Source: Burkholderia sp. Nafp2/4-1b
GTDB lineage: Bacteria; Pseudomonadota; Gammaproteobacteria; Burkholderiales; Burkholderiaceae
DNA length: 64,000 nucleotides
Direction: 5' to 3'
NCBI RefSeq assembly: GCF_003635165.1
Contig: NZ_ML058615.1
Span: 62,001 to 126,000, forward strand
The stretch's first letter is position 1; each line of letters begins with the position of its first letter. The notes under the pieces were generated by a model. The model ran no database searches. It saw nothing but the letters and a program-made list of their open reading frames with translations, and had not been told where the DNA came from. A program made the position numbers and the translations under genes. This document shows, piece after piece, positions 35,092 through 43,951 of this stretch.

Positions 35092-35210
35092 TCTCCCGGG
35101 CTTTTGTCCCGCCGTGTAGCACGCGTGCATCCGGTCTCACGATCGGACGAACCCGCGCCGGGCTGCTCTCGGACCAGACGTTCGATGAACCGGAACCCTA
35201 GCACCCCTAA
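35092..35210 (-). ncRNA. Guanidine-I (ykkC) riboswitch, leftward copy
   Basis: Read on the minus strand, the conserved blocks occur in order: CTAGGGTTCCGG, CTGGTCCGAGAGC, ACACGGCGGGA, and ACAAAAGCCCGGGAGA. These are the hallmark segments of the ykkC class that binds guanidinium. It precedes the substrate-binding protein gene. The guanidine-I class usually turns expression on with ligand. An ATG at 35085, 7 bases after GGGAG and in frame with the gene, hints that the aptamer's last block doubles as a ribosome site. Confidence 0.95.
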
Positions 35211-35246
35211 GATGCGACGCCGCCGCACCTCTCGGCGTCATGCCGA

Positions 35247-35261
35247 GCGAGAAGCGTGCCA
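35247..35261 (-). promoter_or_regulatory. Sigma-54-like promoter, leftward
   Basis: TTGGCACG, four bases (CTTC), then TCGCT: GG and GC are 10 bases apart as required for the -24/-12 elements. It lies about 46 bases before the riboswitch's first conserved block. The only notable mismatch is TCGC for TTGC at -12. The rightward promoter has the same layout. Confidence 0.65.
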
Positions 35262-35614
35262 ACGACGCTGTTACGCCGTTTTTCACGGCGCTTGGCACTG
35301 CGATTCAACGGCGGCGCATGGTGCGCTGAAGTTCGATGAAGCGGGCGGCGAACAGCGCGCTCAGTGCGCGCCGGAGCAGGTCGAGCTTGTTCATCAAGAA
35401 TCGGGTATGGGGTGACGGTGCATCGGTTTCAGCAATGCCCATGCCATTGCGGATCGGGCGGTGCGCGAGCGCGCGACGCGCACTGCGCCGGTGCGCAGCT
35501 GCGTGCGCATGGTGCGCCGGGCGCACGCTGCGAGGGCAGGCGAATGGGTGCGCGATTCGGATGCCGCGCGGCATCGCGCCGCCGGGCCGCGTCGCGCGGT
35601 CATTCGGCAGCGGC

Positions 35615-35630
35615 TGGCACGCAACTCGCT
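35615..35630 (+). promoter_or_regulatory. Sigma-54-like promoter, rightward
   Basis: CTGGCACG, four bases (CAAC), then TCGCT, again with GG-N10-GC spacing, about 51 bases before the riboswitch core. Sigma-54 dependence would link guanidine use to nitrogen status. An enhancer-binding protein is needed; candidate sites are the palindromes at 35314 and 35505. Confidence 0.65.
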
Positions 35631-35671
35631 TATTCGACGCCCGAGAGGTGCGAAGCAATTTGCATCATCTT

Positions 35672-35800
35672 CAGGATCGCTAGGGTTCCGGTCGTGCGGC
35701 GTGCGCCGCGCGATGCCTGGTCCGAGAGCAATCCGGTCTTGCCTTCGCCTCGATTCGAGGAAACGGCGAGGCTCCACGGAGGGATAAAAGCCCGGGAGGT
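35672..35800 (+). ncRNA. Guanidine-I (ykkC) riboswitch, rightward copy
   Basis: Conserved blocks in order: CTAGGGTTCCGG (from 35680), CCTGGTCCGAGAGC (from 35716), CCACGGAGGGATAAAAGCC and CCCGGGAGGT (to 35800). It controls the carboxyguanidine deiminase, guanidine carboxylase, allophanate hydrolase and transporter operon. The terminal GGGAGG is 4-5 bases before ATG 35805, which is in frame with the first gene, so part of the aptamer may serve directly as the ribosome site. Confidence 0.96.
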
Positions 35801-35858
35801 CGCGATGTCGTTCGGTCGCCCTCTCACGCCTTTTGTCCAACCGACTCCCGGAGCCGCC

Positions 35859-36614
35859 ATGTCGCCGAGCCCCCAAGCCGTCCTCGCCCCACCGCCGCAC
35901 ATCGCGTGGGAAACGCTGATTCCTGCCGGAACCCACTGGTCCGGCATCCTGCGCCGCGGTCTCGCGCTGCGCATCGTCGATGTCGACGGCGGCGCGAACC
36001 TGTCCGCCGTCTTTCATCGTCAGGAAGACCTGCTCGAACGCTACAACATGGCCGACACGCTGAAGGCGCAGCACACCGCGCATCTCACGCGCGGCCATGC
36101 GCTGTACACGGACATGGGGCGCGTGATCGCGTCGATCACGGCCGACACGCTCGGCTGGCACGATCCGCTCGGCGGCGTCGGCGATGCGCGGTTGTTCGCG
36201 CACAAGTACGGCACGTCGTCGTACCAGGCCGATCGCAACGCGATGATCCGCAACGGCCGCGACAGCCTCGTGCTCGAGCTCGCGAAATACGGACTGTCGG
36301 CGCGCGATCTCGCCGCGAACGTCAACTTCTTCAGCAAGCTGGCTACACACGACGACGGCGCGCTCGAGTTCGTCGCCGGACATTCGCCTGCCGGCAGCGC
36401 GGTCGACCTGCGCTTCGAGATGAATACGCTCGCGGCGTTCTCGACCGCGCCGCATCCGCTCGATCCGCGCCCGGACTATGCGCCGAAAGCCGTGAAGCTG
36501 ATCGCGTACCGCGCGTATCCGGCCGAGGGCGCCGCGCCCGAAGACGACCCGTGCCGGCGCGCATGCGCGGAGAACACGCGCGGCTTCGCCAACACCGACC
36601 GTCTGTTTGCATGA
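35859..36614 (+). CDS. Carboxyguanidine deiminase subunit (urea carboxylase-associated protein 1, DUF1989)
   Basis: 251 residues of the DUF1989 family. Family work shows that two such proteins form carboxyguanidine deiminase (CgdAB), turning carboxyguanidine into allophanate and ammonia. The segments WSGILRRGLALRIVDVDGG, RYNMADTLKAQHTAHL and NVNFFSKL fit the fold. It is the first gene after the rightward guanidine riboswitch. ATG 35859 has GGAG at 35850-35853; ATG 35805 is in frame, would use the riboswitch GGGAGG as ribosome site and would add 18 residues, so the start is open. Its stop is followed 12 bases later by the sister subunit. Confidence 0.87.
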   Translation: MSPSPQAVLAPPPHIAWETLIPAGTHWSGILRRGLALRIVDVDGGANLSAVFHRQEDLLERYNMADTLKAQHTAHLTRGHALYTDMGRVIASITADTLGWHDPLGGVGDARLFAHKYGTSSYQADRNAMIRNGRDSLVLELAKYGLSARDLAANVNFFSKLATHDDGALEFVAGHSPAGSAVDLRFEMNTLAAFSTAPHPLDPRPDYAPKAVKLIAYRAYPAEGAAPEDDPCRRACAENTRGFANTDRLFA

Positions 36615-36625
36615 GGAGCGAGACC

Positions 36626-37282
36626 ATGCCGATCATCGAAAGCCGTCTCGACCCGCGCGACGCGATCCACGACATCACGCTGAATGCGGGCGACCCGTGG
36701 CTGCACGACCTGAAGCGCGGGCAGACCTTCCGCATTCTGGACCTGGAAGGCAACCAGGCCGTCGACACGCTGTTCTACCGCACCGACGCTCCCGAGGAGC
36801 GCTACAGCGCGCAGGACACGATCCGCGCGCAGCGCAACCTGTACCTGAGCGCGGGCAGCGTGCTCATGTCGAGCCACGGCAACCCGATGGCGACGATCGT
36901 CGCCGACACGTGCGGCCGCCACGACACGCTCGGCGGCGCATGCGCGGCCGAGAGCAACACGGTGCGCTATGCGCTCGACAAGCGCTACATGCACAACTGC
37001 CGCGACAGCTTCCTCAACGCGATCGCGCACTGCACGTGCGGCGCCGGCGCGCGGCTCACCAAGCGCGACCTGGTCGGCAACGTCAACTTCTTCATGAACG
37101 TGCCGGTCACGCCGCTGGGCGGCCTCACGTTCGAGGACGGCATCTCCGCGCCCGGCAAGTACGTCGAGATGCGTGCGGAGATGGACGTCACGGTGCTGAT
37201 CTCGAACTGTCCGCAACTCAACAATCCGTGCAACGGCTACAACCCGACGCCCGTGCGGCTCATGGTCTGGGAGGCGGAATGA
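36626..37282 (+). CDS. Carboxyguanidine deiminase subunit (urea carboxylase-associated protein 2, DUF1989)
   Basis: 218 residues, DUF1989, paralogous to the preceding protein. It has the Cys-rich stretch expected for this subunit: GGACAAESNTVRYA, HNCRDSF, HCTCGAG, then NVNFFMNVP. The conserved Cys and His residues probably bind a metal. With the first subunit it should convert carboxyguanidine to allophanate. The start is ATG 36626, with AGGAG 8 bases upstream; ATG 36611 overlaps the upstream stop and is an alternative. Coupling to the first subunit is consistent with a heteromer. Confidence 0.87.
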   Translation: MPIIESRLDPRDAIHDITLNAGDPWLHDLKRGQTFRILDLEGNQAVDTLFYRTDAPEERYSAQDTIRAQRNLYLSAGSVLMSSHGNPMATIVADTCGRHDTLGGACAAESNTVRYALDKRYMHNCRDSFLNAIAHCTCGAGARLTKRDLVGNVNFFMNVPVTPLGGLTFEDGISAPGKYVEMRAEMDVTVLISNCPQLNNPCNGYNPTPVRLMVWEAE

Positions 37283-37370
37283 ACTGCCCCCACGCTCACT
37301 TGCTTTGCATGGGGCCGGAGTACGCGCTGAAGCGCTACTCCGGGCCGACACGTTCGCTGCGGGAGGCAAC

Positions 37371-40300
37371 ATGAGATTCGCCAAAGTCCTCGTCGCGAAC
37401 CGCGGCGAAATTGCGTGCCGCGTGATCCGCACGCTGAAGCGCCTCGGCATCGCATCGGTCGCGATCTATTCGGATGCCGATCGCGACGCGCGCCACGTGG
37501 CGCTCGCCGACGAAGCCGTGCGTGTCGGGCCCGCACCGGCGGCCGACAGCTATCTGAACGTCGCGGCGATCCTCGCCGCCGCGCGCGAGACCGGCGCGCA
37601 GGCCGTGCACCCCGGCTATGGGTTCCTGTCCGAGCACGCGGGCTTTGCCGACGCATGCGAAGCGGCGGGCCTGCGCTTCATCGGGCCGCGCGGCGATCAC
37701 ATGCGCGCGTTCGGCCTCAAGCACACCGCGCGCGAACTCGCGGCCGCGCACGGCGTCGCGCTGCTGCCCGGCACCGGGCTGCTCGACGACGTGGCGACGG
37801 CGCTCGCCGAAGCCGATGCAATCGGCTATCCGGTGATGCTGAAAAGCACCGCGGGCGGCGGCGGCATCGGCATGTCGCTGTGCCGCGATGCCGCGCAGCT
37901 TAGCGCCGCGTTCGAATCCGTCGTGCGGCTCGGTACCGCGAACTTCGCGCATGCGGGCGTCTATCTCGAGAAGTTCGTCGAACACGCGCGGCACATCGAA
38001 GTGCAGATCTTCGGCGACGGCCGCGGCGGCGCGATCGCGCTCGGCGAACGCGATTGCTCGGTGCAGCGGCGCAACCAGAAGGTGATCGAGGAAACGCCCG
38101 CGCCTGACCTGACCGGCGCCGAGCGCGACGCGCTGCACGCGAACGCGGTGCGGCTCGCGCGCGCGGTGGGCTACGCGTCGGCCGGCACGGTCGAATTCGT
38201 GTTCGACGCGACCGCGCGGCGGTTCTATTTCCTCGAGGTGAACACGCGGCTGCAGGTCGAGCATTGCGTGACCGAGGAAGTGACGGGCGTCGATCTCGTG
38301 GAATGGATGATCCTGCAGGCCGAAGGCGACCTGCCGCCGCTCGACACGCTGGCCGTTGCGCCGCGCGGCGCGAGCATCCAGGTGCGGCTCTATGCGGAGG
38401 ATCCGCACAAGCAGTTCCAGCCGAGCGCCGGGCTGCTCACGCACGTGTCGTTTCCCGAGAACGTGCGGGTCGACGGGTGGATCGACGCGGGCACGGAGAT
38501 CAGCGCGCATTACGATCCGCTGCTCGCGAAGCTGATCGTGCGCGGCGACACGCGGCGCGATGCGCTGGCGGCGCTGCGGGCCGCGCTCGACCATACCGAG
38601 CTGTACGGGATCGAGACCAACCTCGACTACCTGCGTGCCGTCGCCGGCTCCGACACGTTCGCGCGCGGCGCGCCGACGACCGCCTTCCTGTCGCGCTTCG
38701 CGTTCGCGCCGCACACGATCGACGTGCTCGACGGCGGCGTGCAGACCACCGTGCAGCAAGCGCCGGGGCGCGTCGGCTACTGGAACGTCGGCGTGCCGCC
38801 GTCTGGGCCGATGGACGATCGCGCGTTCGACCTCGCGAACGCGCTGCTCGGCAACGCGCGCGACGCGGCCGGGCTGGAATTCACGATGGTCGGCGCGACG
38901 CTGCGCTTCAACACCGCGACGCTCTTCGTGCTCGGCGGTGCGCCGCTCGCGGCCACGCTCGACGGCGAGCCGGTGCCGTTCTGGCAGGTCGTGCACGCAC
39001 CAGCCGGCGCGGTATTGAAACTGGGGGGCGTGACGGGCGCGGGCGTGCGCGCGTGTCTCGCCGTCAAGGGCGGGCTGCAGGTGCCCGACTATCTCGGCAG
39101 CAAGGCGACCTTCACGCTGGGCCAGTTCGGCGGTCATGCCGGCCGCGCGCTGCGCAAGGGCGACGTGCTGCACCTGCACGCGGACGCCGGGCGCGGTGAC
39201 GCGGGCGCGACGCTGGCCGCGGCCGACGTTCCCGCGCTGACGCATGCATGGACGCTCGGCGTGCTCGACGGTCCGCATGGCGCGCCGGATTTCTTCACGC
39301 CGGACGACATCGCGATGCTCTACGGCACGCAGTGGACCGTCCATTACAACTCGAGCCGCACCGGCGTGCGGCTGATCGGCCCGAAGCCGCAATGGGCGCG
39401 TGCGGACGGCGGCGAGGCGGGGCTGCATCCGTCGAACATCCACGACAACGCGTATGCGATCGGTGCCGTCGATTTCACCGGCGACATGCCGGTGATTCTC
39501 GGCCCGGACGGCCCGAGCCTCGGCGGCTTCGTATGTCCGGTGACGGTCGTGCGCGACGAGCTGTGGAAGCTCGGGCAGTTGCGACCGGGCGATACCGTGC
39601 AGTTCGTGCGCGCGGGCTTGTCGTCGGGGATATCGGCCGGGAAACCTGCTGCTGCGGTCGTGGATGCGACGCGTGACGTTGCCACTGCTGCATCCGGCGC
39701 AGAGGGTGAATCCGACGATTGCGTGCTCCACCGCGACCCGTCGGCCGGCGGCGGCATCGGCGTCGTCTACCGGCGCTCGGGCGATCGCAACGTGCTGGTC
39801 GAATACGGCCCGCTCGTGCTCGACCTGAACCTGCGCTTTCGCGTGCATGCACTGATGTGCTGGCTCGACGCGCACCGGCTACCCGGCATGCTCGACCTGA
39901 CGCCGGGCATCCGCTCGCTCCAGGTGCAGTTCGACGCACGGACGCTGCCGCTTGCCGCGCTGCTCGCGCATCTGCAGGCCGCCGAGCGCGAACTCTCCGA
40001 CGTCGCCGACATGCGCGTGCCGAACCGCATCGTGCATCTGCCGCTGTCGTGGGACGACCCGTCGACGCGCGTCGCGATCGAGCGCTACATGCAGTCGGTG
40101 CGGCCCGATGCGCCGTGGTGCCCGAGCAATATCGAATTCATCCGGCGCATCAACGGCCTGGCGAGCATCGACGACGTGAAGCGCATCGTGTTCGACGCGC
40201 GCTATCTGGTGATGGGGCTCGGCGACGTCTACCTCGGTGCGCCCGTCGCGACGCCGCTCGATCCGCGGCACCGGCTCGTGACGACGAAGTACAACCCCGC

Positions 40301-41000
40301 GCGCACCTGGACGCCGGAGAACGCGGTCGGCATCGGCGGCGCGTATTTGTGCGTGTACGGGATGGAGGGGCCTGGCGGCTATCAGTTCGTCGGACGAACC
40401 GTGCAGATGTGGAATCGTCACCGCACCACGCGCGAATTCGAAGCCGGCAAGCCGTGGCTGCTGCGCTTCTTCGACGAGATCCGCTTCTACGAAGTCAGCG
40501 AGGCCGAGCTGACTGCGCTGCGTGTGGATTTCATCGCGGGCCGCGCGACGCTGAAGATCGAGGAATCCGTGTTCGATCTGGGCGAATACAACCGCTTCCT
40601 GCGCGACGAGGCGGAGTCGATCGCTGCGTTCAAGATGATGCAGCAGGCCGCATTCGACGCGGAGCGCGAGCGCTGGCGCGCGGCCGGCCATGCGGAATAC
40701 GTCGGCGACGGGGAGCCGTGCGACGCGCAAGCGGACCGGGTAGCGGGCACGCTCGACGACACGCAACGGGCGATCGCCGCGGACGTGTCGGGCAGCGTGT
40801 GGAAGGTGCTGGTGGAAGCCGGCGAGCGCGTGACCGAAGGGCAGGTCGTCGCGATCGTCGAATCGATGAAGATGGAGGTGGCGGTGACGGCAACGGAAGA
40901 CGGCACGATCGAGACGATCGATTGCGCCCCTGGCGCGGCGGTGGTGGCCGGCCAGCGGCTGATGGTGATGAAGGCGGGTGCCGCCGAGGAGGTCGCATGA
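37371..41000 (+). CDS. Guanidine carboxylase (urea carboxylase family, biotin-dependent)
   Basis: 1209 residues. Biotin carboxylase about 1-450 (VLVANRGEIACRV, ATP loop STAGGGGIGMS, EVNTRLQVEH); carboxyltransferase made of KipA/KipI-like (AHS) halves about 470-1090 (GVPPSGPMDDRAFDLAN, TTKYNPARTW, MEGPGGYQFVGRT); biotinyl domain at the end, with biotin Lys about 1167 in ESMKMEV. It uses ATP and bicarbonate. Proteins of this family in riboswitch-controlled operons with DUF1989 genes carboxylate guanidine better than urea, so guanidine is the likely substrate. That is inferred from context and not from residues. GGGAGG lies 4-5 bases before the ATG. Confidence 0.9.
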   Translation: MRFAKVLVANRGEIACRVIRTLKRLGIASVAIYSDADRDARHVALADEAVRVGPAPAADSYLNVAAILAAARETGAQAVHPGYGFLSEHAGFADACEAAGLRFIGPRGDHMRAFGLKHTARELAAAHGVALLPGTGLLDDVATALAEADAIGYPVMLKSTAGGGGIGMSLCRDAAQLSAAFESVVRLGTANFAHAGVYLEKFVEHARHIEVQIFGDGRGGAIALGERDCSVQRRNQKVIEETPAPDLTGAERDALHANAVRLARAVGYASAGTVEFVFDATARRFYFLEVNTRLQVEHCVTEEVTGVDLVEWMILQAEGDLPPLDTLAVAPRGASIQVRLYAEDPHKQFQPSAGLLTHVSFPENVRVDGWIDAGTEISAHYDPLLAKLIVRGDTRRDALAALRAALDHTELYGIETNLDYLRAVAGSDTFARGAPTTAFLSRFAFAPHTIDVLDGGVQTTVQQAPGRVGYWNVGVPPSGPMDDRAFDLANALLGNARDAAGLEFTMVGATLRFNTATLFVLGGAPLAATLDGEPVPFWQVVHAPAGAVLKLGGVTGAGVRACLAVKGGLQVPDYLGSKATFTLGQFGGHAGRALRKGDVLHLHADAGRGDAGATLAAADVPALTHAWTLGVLDGPHGAPDFFTPDDIAMLYGTQWTVHYNSSRTGVRLIGPKPQWARADGGEAGLHPSNIHDNAYAIGAVDFTGDMPVILGPDGPSLGGFVCPVTVVRDELWKLGQLRPGDTVQFVRAGLSSGISAGKPAAAVVDATRDVATAASGAEGESDDCVLHRDPSAGGGIGVVYRRSGDRNVLVEYGPLVLDLNLRFRVHALMCWLDAHRLPGMLDLTPGIRSLQVQFDARTLPLAALLAHLQAAERELSDVADMRVPNRIVHLPLSWDDPSTRVAIERYMQSVRPDAPWCPSNIEFIRRINGLASIDDVKRIVFDARYLVMGLGDVYLGAPVATPLDPRHRLVTTKYNPARTWTPENAVGIGGAYLCVYGMEGPGGYQFVGRTVQMWNRHRTTREFEAGKPWLLRFFDEIRFYEVSEAELTALRVDFIAGRATLKIEESVFDLGEYNRFLRDEAESIAAFKMMQQAAFDAERERWRAAGHAEYVGDGEPCDAQADRVAGTLDDTQRAIAADVSGSVWKVLVEAGERVTEGQVVAIVESMKMEVAVTATEDGTIETIDCAPGAAVVAGQRLMVMKAGAAEEVA

Positions 41001-42868
41001 GCACGACGGAACGCTCGATCCTGCGCGGGCTGCACTCGATTGCCGCGCTGCGCGCACGCTACGCGGCGGGCGACCTGACGCCGCATGCGCTCGTCGACGC
41101 GATCGCCGCGCACTTCGCCGCGGGCGACCCGCACCATGCGTGGATCCGGCCGCTCACGCGCGACGAGATGATGCCGTACGCCGACGCGCTGGCCGGACGC
41201 GACATCGCGTCGTTGCCGCTTTACGGCGTGCCGTTCGCGATCAAGGACAACATCGACGTCGCCGGCATCCCGACGACGGCGGGCTGCCCCGCCTACGCGT
41301 ACACGCCGGCACGCAGCGCGCCGGTGGTCGAGCGATTGATCGCGGCCGGCGCGATTCCCGTCGGCAAGACCAATCTCGACCAGTTCGCGACCGGACTCTC
41401 GGGGCAGCGCTCGCCTTACGGCGCGTGCCGCAATGCGCTCGACCCGCGCTATGCGTCGGGCGGCTCGAGTTCCGGGTCGGCCGTGGCGGTCGCGCTCGGC
41501 GTCGCGACGTTCTCGCTCGGCACCGACACGGCCGGCTCCGGGCGCGTGCCGGCCGCATTTCACGGGCTCGTCGGGCTCAAGCCGACACGGGGCGTGCTGA
41601 GCACGCTCGGCGTGGTGCCCGCGTGCCGGTCGCTCGATTGCGTGTCGGTGTTCGCGCGTTCGGCGGACGACGCGCGCACCGTGTTCGCCGCCGCGCACGG
41701 CGTGACGGAAGGCGACCCGTACGGGCGCGCATGGCAGCCGCTGCTGGGTGCGGACGGATTGCGCGCGCAGCCGGCACGGCCGCTCGGGCAATTGCGTTTC
41801 GGCACGCCGCGGGCCGATCAGCTGGAGTTCTTCGGCGACGCTTCGTACCGCACGGCGTGGCGTGCGGCGCTCGAACGGCTGCGCGCGAGCGGCGCGCAGG
41901 TCGTCGAGATCGACTTCGGCCCGTTCCTGGCGGCCGCGCGGCTGCTGTACGAAGGCCCGTGGGTCGCCGAGCGGCTCGCCGCGATCGGCACGTTCGCCGC
42001 GCGCGAGCCCGATGCACTGCATCCGGTGATCCGCGAAATCATTGGCGGAGCGTCGCGCTTCAGCGCGGCCGATGCGTTCGCCGCATTCGACCGGCTTGCG
42101 GCGTTGCGCGTTGACGCGGCCCGCGCGTGGGACGGCCTCGACGCGATCGTGATGCCGACCTCGGCGACGACCGCGACCGTCGATGCGCTCGAGGCCGATC
42201 CGATCGCGATCAATTCGCGCTTCGGCTACTACACGAACTTCGTGAACCTGCTCGACCTGTCGGCGATCGCGGTGCCTGCCGGCACGTGCGCGATCGGGCC
42301 GCATGCGGGCTTGCCGTTCGGGATCACGTTCGTCGGTCGCGCGCACGACGATGCGCGGCTGCTCGACCTCGCGCATGCGTGGGGCGACGGCGTTGCCGCT
42401 ATCGGCGACGTTCGGCCGCCCGCGGCCGCGATGCCGGCGCGTGCCGCAGCCGCGGGTGTCGTGCGAGTGGCCGTCGTCGGCGCGCATCTTCGCGGCGAAC
42501 CGTTGAACGGGCAGCTCACGCAGCGTGGCGCGCGCTTCGTCACCGCGACCACGACCGCGCCGGCCTATCGCCTCTATGCGCTGTCCGCGGACGCAAGCGG
42601 CGGCGTCGCCAAACCGGGGCTCGTGCGCGTGCCGGACGGTGGCGCGCCGATCGCGGTCGAGGTCTGGGAGATGCCGGTCGAGGCCTACGGCAGCTTCGTC
42701 GCCGGTATCGCGGCGCCGCTCGGCATCGGCACGCTGACGCTCGCGGACGGTTCGCGGGTGCAAGGCTTCCTGTGCGAGAGCGTGGCGCTCGACGATGCGC
42801 AGGACATCACGCGGTTCGGCGGCTGGCGCGCTTACCGCGCGCAGGCGGCCAGCGGCGCATTGCAATGA
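40997..42868 (+). CDS. atzF: Allophanate hydrolase
   Basis: 623 residues, full length. Amidase-signature domain about 60-450: catalytic Lys in FAIKDNID, Ser-cis-Ser in GGSSSGSAVAVA, nucleophile Ser in GTDTAGSGRVPA. The C-terminal domain (about 470-620, VAVVGAHLRGEPLNGQL, YGSFVAGIAAPLGIG) is present, as in complete AtzF/DUR1 proteins, where it decarboxylates the intermediate. It breaks allophanate into two ammonia and two carbon dioxide, the last step of guanidine use. Start and upstream stop overlap (ATGA), so stoichiometric translation with the carboxylase is likely. Confidence 0.93.
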   Translation: MSTTERSILRGLHSIAALRARYAAGDLTPHALVDAIAAHFAAGDPHHAWIRPLTRDEMMPYADALAGRDIASLPLYGVPFAIKDNIDVAGIPTTAGCPAYAYTPARSAPVVERLIAAGAIPVGKTNLDQFATGLSGQRSPYGACRNALDPRYASGGSSSGSAVAVALGVATFSLGTDTAGSGRVPAAFHGLVGLKPTRGVLSTLGVVPACRSLDCVSVFARSADDARTVFAAAHGVTEGDPYGRAWQPLLGADGLRAQPARPLGQLRFGTPRADQLEFFGDASYRTAWRAALERLRASGAQVVEIDFGPFLAAARLLYEGPWVAERLAAIGTFAAREPDALHPVIREIIGGASRFSAADAFAAFDRLAALRVDAARAWDGLDAIVMPTSATTATVDALEADPIAINSRFGYYTNFVNLLDLSAIAVPAGTCAIGPHAGLPFGITFVGRAHDDARLLDLAHAWGDGVAAIGDVRPPAAAMPARAAAAGVVRVAVVGAHLRGEPLNGQLTQRGARFVTATTTAPAYRLYALSADASGGVAKPGLVRVPDGGAPIAVEVWEMPVEAYGSFVAGIAAPLGIGTLTLADGSRVQGFLCESVALDDAQDITRFGGWRAYRAQAASGALQ

Positions 42869-42932
42869 ACGCACGGTCGCGCGATGCCGCGGCAGCCGCG
42901 CGACCGGCACCCGAAACGATACGGAGATTCCC

Positions 42933-43907
42933 ATGACAACGACCCGCAACACGACCGGATGGCTCGCCGTGCGCCGGGAACTGACGACGCGCGGCAAATG
43001 GACGCTCGCGCTCGCGTCCTTCCTGCTGCCGTTCGCCGTCTGGTGCCTGATCAGCTATGTGCCGTTCGTCTGGCATCCGCAGATGCGCATCACGAATCCG
43101 GGCAGCGTCGACTATTTCCAGACCGGCATGCAGGTCGAGCGCGACGTGTTCGACGACGAACTCGCGCATGCGCGGGCCGCGCACACGGCGGTGCCCGAAG
43201 GTGAGCGCGCGAATCCGGTCTACCTGCCGGCCCCGCACCAGGTATTGCGCGCGTTCTACACGGCGTTCACGACACCGCCCGCGTCGCGCGACGGCGTGTG
43301 GCTGCACGAAAGCCTGTGGCACAGCATCCGCATCATCTTCTGGGGCTTCGTGATCTCGTCCGCGATCGGCGTGCCGCTCGGCATCGTGTGCGGCACCTTC
43401 AGTGCGCTCGCGCGGCTGCAGGAGCCGTTCCTGGAGTTCTTCCGCTATCTGCCGGCGCCCGCGTTCGGCGCGCTGATGGTCGCGATTCTCGGCATCTACG
43501 ACGCGCCGAAGATCGCGATCATCGTGATCGGCACGCTGTTCCAGCAAGTGCTGATCATCGCGAACACCACACGCAAGCTCGAATACGGGCTGTTCGAGGC
43601 CGCGATGACGCTCGGCACGAAGAAGCTGAAGCTGCTCACGCACGTCGTGATTCCAGGCGTGCTGCCGGACCTGTATCGCGATCAGCGGATCCTGCTCGGC
43701 TGGGCCTGGACTTACCTGATCGTCGCCGAGCTCGTCGGCACGAGCTCGGGCATCACGTGGTACATCAGCCAGCAGGCGCGCTACCAGCATTTCGACAACG
43801 TGTATGCGGCGATCCTGATGATCGGGATCATCGGCCTCGGCACCGACATCGTGCTCGGTCTGCTCGGCCGCCGGCTCTTTCCGTGGGACCGCACGCTGAA
43901 AGCGTGA
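42933..43907 (+). CDS. ABC transporter permease (guanidine/urea-type importer)
   Basis: 324 residues. An N-terminal helix (about 22-42) is followed by an extended periplasmic insert (about 45-125) not found in SsuC/TauC-type permeases. The usual binding-protein-dependent core follows, with an EAA loop (AMTLGTKKLKLLTHVVIPGVLPD). It belongs to the permease family found in riboswitch-linked urea/guanidine operons. The partner ATPase follows after 44 bases, and the binding protein is encoded leftwards under the other riboswitch. GGAG lies 6 bases before the ATG. Confidence 0.87.
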   Translation: MTTTRNTTGWLAVRRELTTRGKWTLALASFLLPFAVWCLISYVPFVWHPQMRITNPGSVDYFQTGMQVERDVFDDELAHARAAHTAVPEGERANPVYLPAPHQVLRAFYTAFTTPPASRDGVWLHESLWHSIRIIFWGFVISSAIGVPLGIVCGTFSALARLQEPFLEFFRYLPAPAFGALMVAILGIYDAPKIAIIVIGTLFQQVLIIANTTRKLEYGLFEAAMTLGTKKLKLLTHVVIPGVLPDLYRDQRILLGWAWTYLIVAELVGTSSGITWYISQQARYQHFDNVYAAILMIGIIGLGTDIVLGLLGRRLFPWDRTLKA

Positions 43908-43951
43908 GCGCCGCACGCACATCCCCATCGACGATTTCCGCAGAGGGCATC

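Larger units (their letters stand above)
34951..35858. other. Divergent regulatory region of the guanidine island
   Basis: About 900 bases with no well-supported gene. It holds two guanidine-I aptamers pointing outwards, two sigma-54-like promoters, two copies of the 13-base palindrome GCGCATGGTGCGC (35314-35326, 35505-35517), and several inverted repeats, including GTGCCAA (35256-35262) / TTGGCAC (35292-35298) nested around CGCCGT/ACGGCG. A 29-codon frame at 35305-35394 on the minus strand lacks a ribosome site. Confidence 0.6.

Noticed and set aside
35305..35394. 29-codon minus-strand frame beginning MNKLDLLRRAL in the riboswitch intergenic region
   Set aside because: No ribosome site and it overlaps a candidate enhancer site; composition alone is weak evidence.
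37371..41000. Calling the carboxylase a urea carboxylase
   Set aside because: The family match allows it, but guanidine riboswitches and the two DUF1989 genes favour guanidine as substrate.
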